NCBI GenBank assembly: GCA_937872275.1
Contig: CALMSE010000254.1
Location: 1-7,756 of the forward strand
DNA length: 7,756 nt
DNA from: an uncultured Leucobacter sp.
Lineage (GTDB): Bacteria > Actinomycetota > Actinomycetes > Actinomycetales > Microbacteriaceae
Reading direction: 5' to 3'
Shown here: piece after piece, positions 5,899 through 7,756 of the stretch
Numbering within the stretch: position 1 is the first letter of the stretch
How the letters are laid out: every line of letters starts with the position of its first letter
Program-made: the position numbers and the translations under genes
The notes under the pieces: generated by a model
The model's input: the letters and a program-made list of their open reading frames with translations, nothing else
Database searches by the model: none
Told to the model about the DNA's origin: nothing

Positions 5899-5931
5899 TT
5901 CGCGACGGATCGTGGGACCGCGAAACGATCC
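5898..5931. repeat. nested inverted repeats next to the long hairpin
   Basis: TTTCGCG (5898-5904) pairs with CGCGAAA (5919-5925) across 14 bases, and GGATCGT (5907-5913) pairs with ACGATCC (5925-5931) across 11 bases. The two stems interleave, so only one can form at a time. GAAACGATCC also occurs as a direct repeat at 5867-5876 and 5922-5931, linking this block to the loop of the neighbouring hairpin. Confidence 0.6.
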
Positions 5932-5991
5932 CGCACGGACACGGCCGGAGATCCGTCCGCGCGAGGTCAGGATGGGTGCGGTGGCCGCCCG

Positions 5992-6804
5992 CTAGTTCCG
6001 AGAGCCCTGCTCGCGCGGTTCGTATCCGGCATCGATCAGCGTCTCCGCGCGTTCGGTGATCGGGGAGAAATCGAGCATGTCGCTGTGCAGGCCGAGGTCG
6101 CGGTCGGCGTGCAGGGCCATGGCGTGAGCGGCGTCCCGCACGCTCCGCGCCTCGATGGCCTGCAGCAGCGCGCGATGGTCGGCCATCATCGTCTCGCGCG
6201 TCGCCCCCAGGAAGACGAGCCCCTGCCGTTCGGCCTCGCCCAGCGCCTGCATCACCCCGGTGTAGAGGTCGAGCAGCAGCTTGCTGCCGCTCGCCTCGAC
6301 GATCAGGCGGTGGAAGGAGCCCTCGCGCAGGATGTGGTTGCAGTGCTCCCCCTCCTGCCGGTTCGCGGCGTCACCCGCGCCCCCGGCCCCGCCGTCGCCC
6401 GCCCCGCCGGTCAGCGTGCGCTCGTAGCTGGCCCGCAACGCGGCGAGCTGCTGGTCCGTGCGTCGGATCGCCGCCGCCTGCGCCGCCTCGATCTCGAGCG
6501 AACGACGGTAGACGAGCACCTCCTCGAGATCGTGATCGGCGAGGAACTCGGCGAGGATCGAGCCGACCGGGGTGCGCGAGCGCACGTAGGTGCCGACGCC
6601 CGGCACCGTCTGCAGCATGCCGAAGGTCGCGAGCGATCGGACGGCCTCGCGCACGGTCGACTTCCCGACGCCGATGAGCTCCATGAGCTCGGGCTCCTTC
6701 GGGATGAGCTCGCCGACCTCCCATTCCCCGCTCCGGATCTTGGCACGCAGGAACGCGAGCGTGTCTCGCGCTTTCTGCGAACCGCGTGGCGTGCTGGCGG
6801 GCAT
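5992..6804 (-). CDS. GntR-family (FadR subfamily, FCD domain) transcriptional regulator
   Basis: A 270-residue regulator. The winged helix-turn-helix spans about residues 10-76: LAFLRAKIRSGEWEVGELIP, then ELMELIGVGKSTVREAVRSL with the recognition helix around 47-59, and the wing GMLQTVPGVGTYVRSR. The effector domain (about 90-245) is the all-helical FCD type, with YRRSLEIEAAQAAAIRR (99-115), SFHRLIVEASGS (163-174), MADHRALLQAIEAR (207-220) and AMALHADRDL (228-237). H165, H210 and H232 sit where FCD proteins place metal or ligand-binding histidines. The usual Asp three residues before the FH motif's phenylalanine is Glu (E161). A Gly/Ala/Asp-rich insertion (132-147) separates two FCD helices. 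FadR-type regulators usually sense organic acids or sugar acids; the ligand here is unknown. The ATG at 6804 has GGAG 4 bases upstream and a good -10 (TATAGT) further up. It starts 46 bases after the ABC binding-protein stop, so it may be co-transcribed or independent. Confidence 0.9.
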   Translation of the reverse strand: MPASTPRGSQKARDTLAFLRAKIRSGEWEVGELIPKEPELMELIGVGKSTVREAVRSLATFGMLQTVPGVGTYVRSRTPVGSILAEFLADHDLEEVLVYRRSLEIEAAQAAAIRRTDQQLAALRASYERTLTGGAGDGGAGGAGDAANRQEGEHCNHILREGSFHRLIVEASGSKLLLDLYTGVMQALGEAERQGLVFLGATRETMMADHRALLQAIEARSVRDAAHAMALHADRDLGLHSDMLDFSPITERAETLIDAGYEPREQGSRN

Positions 6805-6830
6805 GGGTCTCCGGTCGGGTCGATCCCTCG

Positions 6831-6836
6831 ACTATA
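6831..6836 (-). promoter_or_regulatory. candidate -10 box for the GntR gene
   Basis: On the minus strand this reads TATAGT, five of six with the TATAAT consensus and the most A/T-rich spot nearby. It is 26 bases upstream of the GntR ATG and 14 bases past the stop of the preceding gene, giving a short leader with GGAG at 6812-6809. No good -35 is seen at 17 bases. It suggests the regulator can be transcribed separately from the upstream transporter gene. Confidence 0.45.
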
Positions 6837-6850
6837 CCGATCGGAGACGC

Positions 6851-7756
6851 CTACAGCCCGCCGACCCATTCGGTGAGGGCCGCGAGTCCGTCGACGGTGG
6901 CGGTGAGGCCGAGTGCCTGCACCTGGCGCCCCTCGACCCGCAGCATGCGGTCCCCCGCGACGGCGGGCAGCGCGGCGACCGCGGGGCTGCCGAGCAGCTC
7001 GGCGAACATGCGGTCGCCGGTGCCGTTCATGTCGATGAGCACGATCCCGTCCGGGTCCGCCTGCACGATCTGCTCGGCACTGATCGGGCCGGTGCGGTCG
7101 ATGCCGAGCTCGGCGGCGACGTTCTGCGCGCCGGCGAGCTCGAGCAGCACGATCGGGTAGGCGTCGCCCGCGGTGACGAAGGGGCGGCCGGCCTGATTCG
7201 TGAGCACGAGCACGCGGGGCGATGCGCCCGCATCCGCGGGCGCCTCCGCGGCCTCGGCGGCGAGCCCGCTGTCGATCCGCTCGACGAGTTCGGCCGCGGC
7301 GGCCTCGGTTCCGGTGGCCTGGCCGATCAGCCCGATGTTGGTATCGAGGGCGGCGGGGCTCACCCATGAGGCGGGCAGCTGCAGCGCGGGGATTCCGGCC
7401 TGCTGCAGCACCTCGGCGATGGGCTCCTCGTTGCCGTGCCTCGCGCTCATCACGACGAGGTCGGGCTCCAGCGAGATCACGGTCTCGGCCTCGACCTCCG
7501 AGGCGACCGGGAAGGTCGCGGGTACGGCGCCGAGCTCCGCGATGTGGCCGCCGAGCGCAGGGCTCAGCACCGCCTCGGGGATGAGCACCACCCGGCCCGC
7601 GAGGCCGAGTTCTGCGAGCACCTCGGCGCTCTCGTAGTCGAGGGCGGCGATGCGCTGCGGCTCGGCGCCGATCGTGAGCGTCGATGCGGCGCCGCCCCCG
7701 CTCGCGGGGACCTCGATGGTGCGCGGCCAGGCGGCCTCGGCGGCCTCGGCCCCGGT
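6851..7756 (-). CDS. ABC transporter substrate-binding lipoprotein of the heme/siderophore/cobalamin type (BtuF-like fold), N-terminus beyond the window
   Basis: The frame is open from the TAG at 6853-6851 to the right edge, giving 301 visible residues. The family is usually 300-370 residues with an N-terminal lipoprotein signal, which is not in the window. The visible part matches the class III periplasmic binding fold (Peripla_BP_2). About 30 residues in is PQRIAALDYESAEVLAELGL, the standard first strand and helix. EAETVISLEPDLVVMSARHG closes the first lobe. A connecting helix (about ALDTNIGLIGQATGTEAAAA) joins the second lobe, with RVLVLTNQAGRPFVTAGDAY, LLELAGAQNVAAELG and ISAEQIVQADPDGIVLIDMN. 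These are features of heme (HmuT), siderophore and B12 binding proteins; heme is my first guess, but specificity cannot be read from this. A GTG at 7621 is internal to conserved sequence and is not the start. Permease and ATPase genes are not in view. Confidence 0.85.
   Translation of the reverse strand, partial: TGAEAAEAAWPRTIEVPASGGGAASTLTIGAEPQRIAALDYESAEVLAELGLAGRVVLIPEAVLSPALGGHIAELGAVPATFPVASEVEAETVISLEPDLVVMSARHGNEEPIAEVLQQAGIPALQLPASWVSPAALDTNIGLIGQATGTEAAAAELVERIDSGLAAEAAEAPADAGASPRVLVLTNQAGRPFVTAGDAYPIVLLELAGAQNVAAELGIDRTGPISAEQIVQADPDGIVLIDMNGTGDRMFAELLGSPAVAALPAVAGDRMLRVEGRQVQALGLTATVDGLAALTEWVGGL

Noticed and set aside
5839..6876. Plus-strand 345-codon open frame opposite the GntR gene
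   Set aside because: It is antisense to a well-supported FCD regulator and crosses the structured convergent gap; no domain is recognisable.
7619..7621. GTG at 7621 as the start of the ABC binding protein
   Set aside because: The same frame continues open to the window edge and encodes PQRIAALDYESAE upstream, a conserved part of the fold, so the true start lies beyond 7756.

Overview
The window is very GC-rich, with G or C in most third codon positions, several GTG starts and almost no A/T-rich DNA outside promoters. Together with a DUF6325/SHOCT gene pair and an RND pump with no outer-membrane partner, this points to a high-GC Gram-positive actinobacterium, plausibly Microbacteriaceae (a Leucobacter-like organism). 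That placement is inferred from style and gene content, not from a marker gene.

Layout, left to right. (1) The minus strand from the left edge to 770 carries most of a lipoprotein PQQ-type sugar (glucose/sorbosone) dehydrogenase, with its C-terminus cut off by the edge. (2) A 467-base gap (771-1237) holds a striking array of 18-bp units with an inverted counterpart, able to form a 28-bp hairpin. (3) A compact three-gene minus-strand operon runs from 5146 down to 1238: a 1062-aa RND-family efflux permease, a DUF6325 protein 4 bases after it, and a small SHOCT-domain protein whose start overlaps the DUF6325 stop. (4) A 129-base divergent promoter region (5147-5275) contains an A/T-rich 17-bp palindrome and separates the pump operon from a plus-strand MarR regulator (5276-5758), which probably controls the pump. 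(5) A 233-base convergent gap (5759-5991) is packed with inverted repeats, the largest with 24-base arms. (6) On the minus strand, a GntR/FadR-type regulator (5992-6804) lies downstream of a periplasmic-binding-fold ABC transporter lipoprotein (heme, siderophore or cobalamin type), whose N-terminus is beyond the right edge.

The central functional unit is the MarR-RND-DUF6325-SHOCT locus. The MarR protein would bind the intergenic palindrome and release it on sensing a small molecule. The pump would export that molecule or a related one by proton motive force. The two small proteins are translationally tied to the pump and have no known function. The dehydrogenase and the ABC/GntR genes look like unrelated flanking units. 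No mobile element, tRNA, rRNA or CRISPR array was found. The least explained signals are the two structured intergenic repeats and a perfect 15-bp hairpin inside the pump gene.
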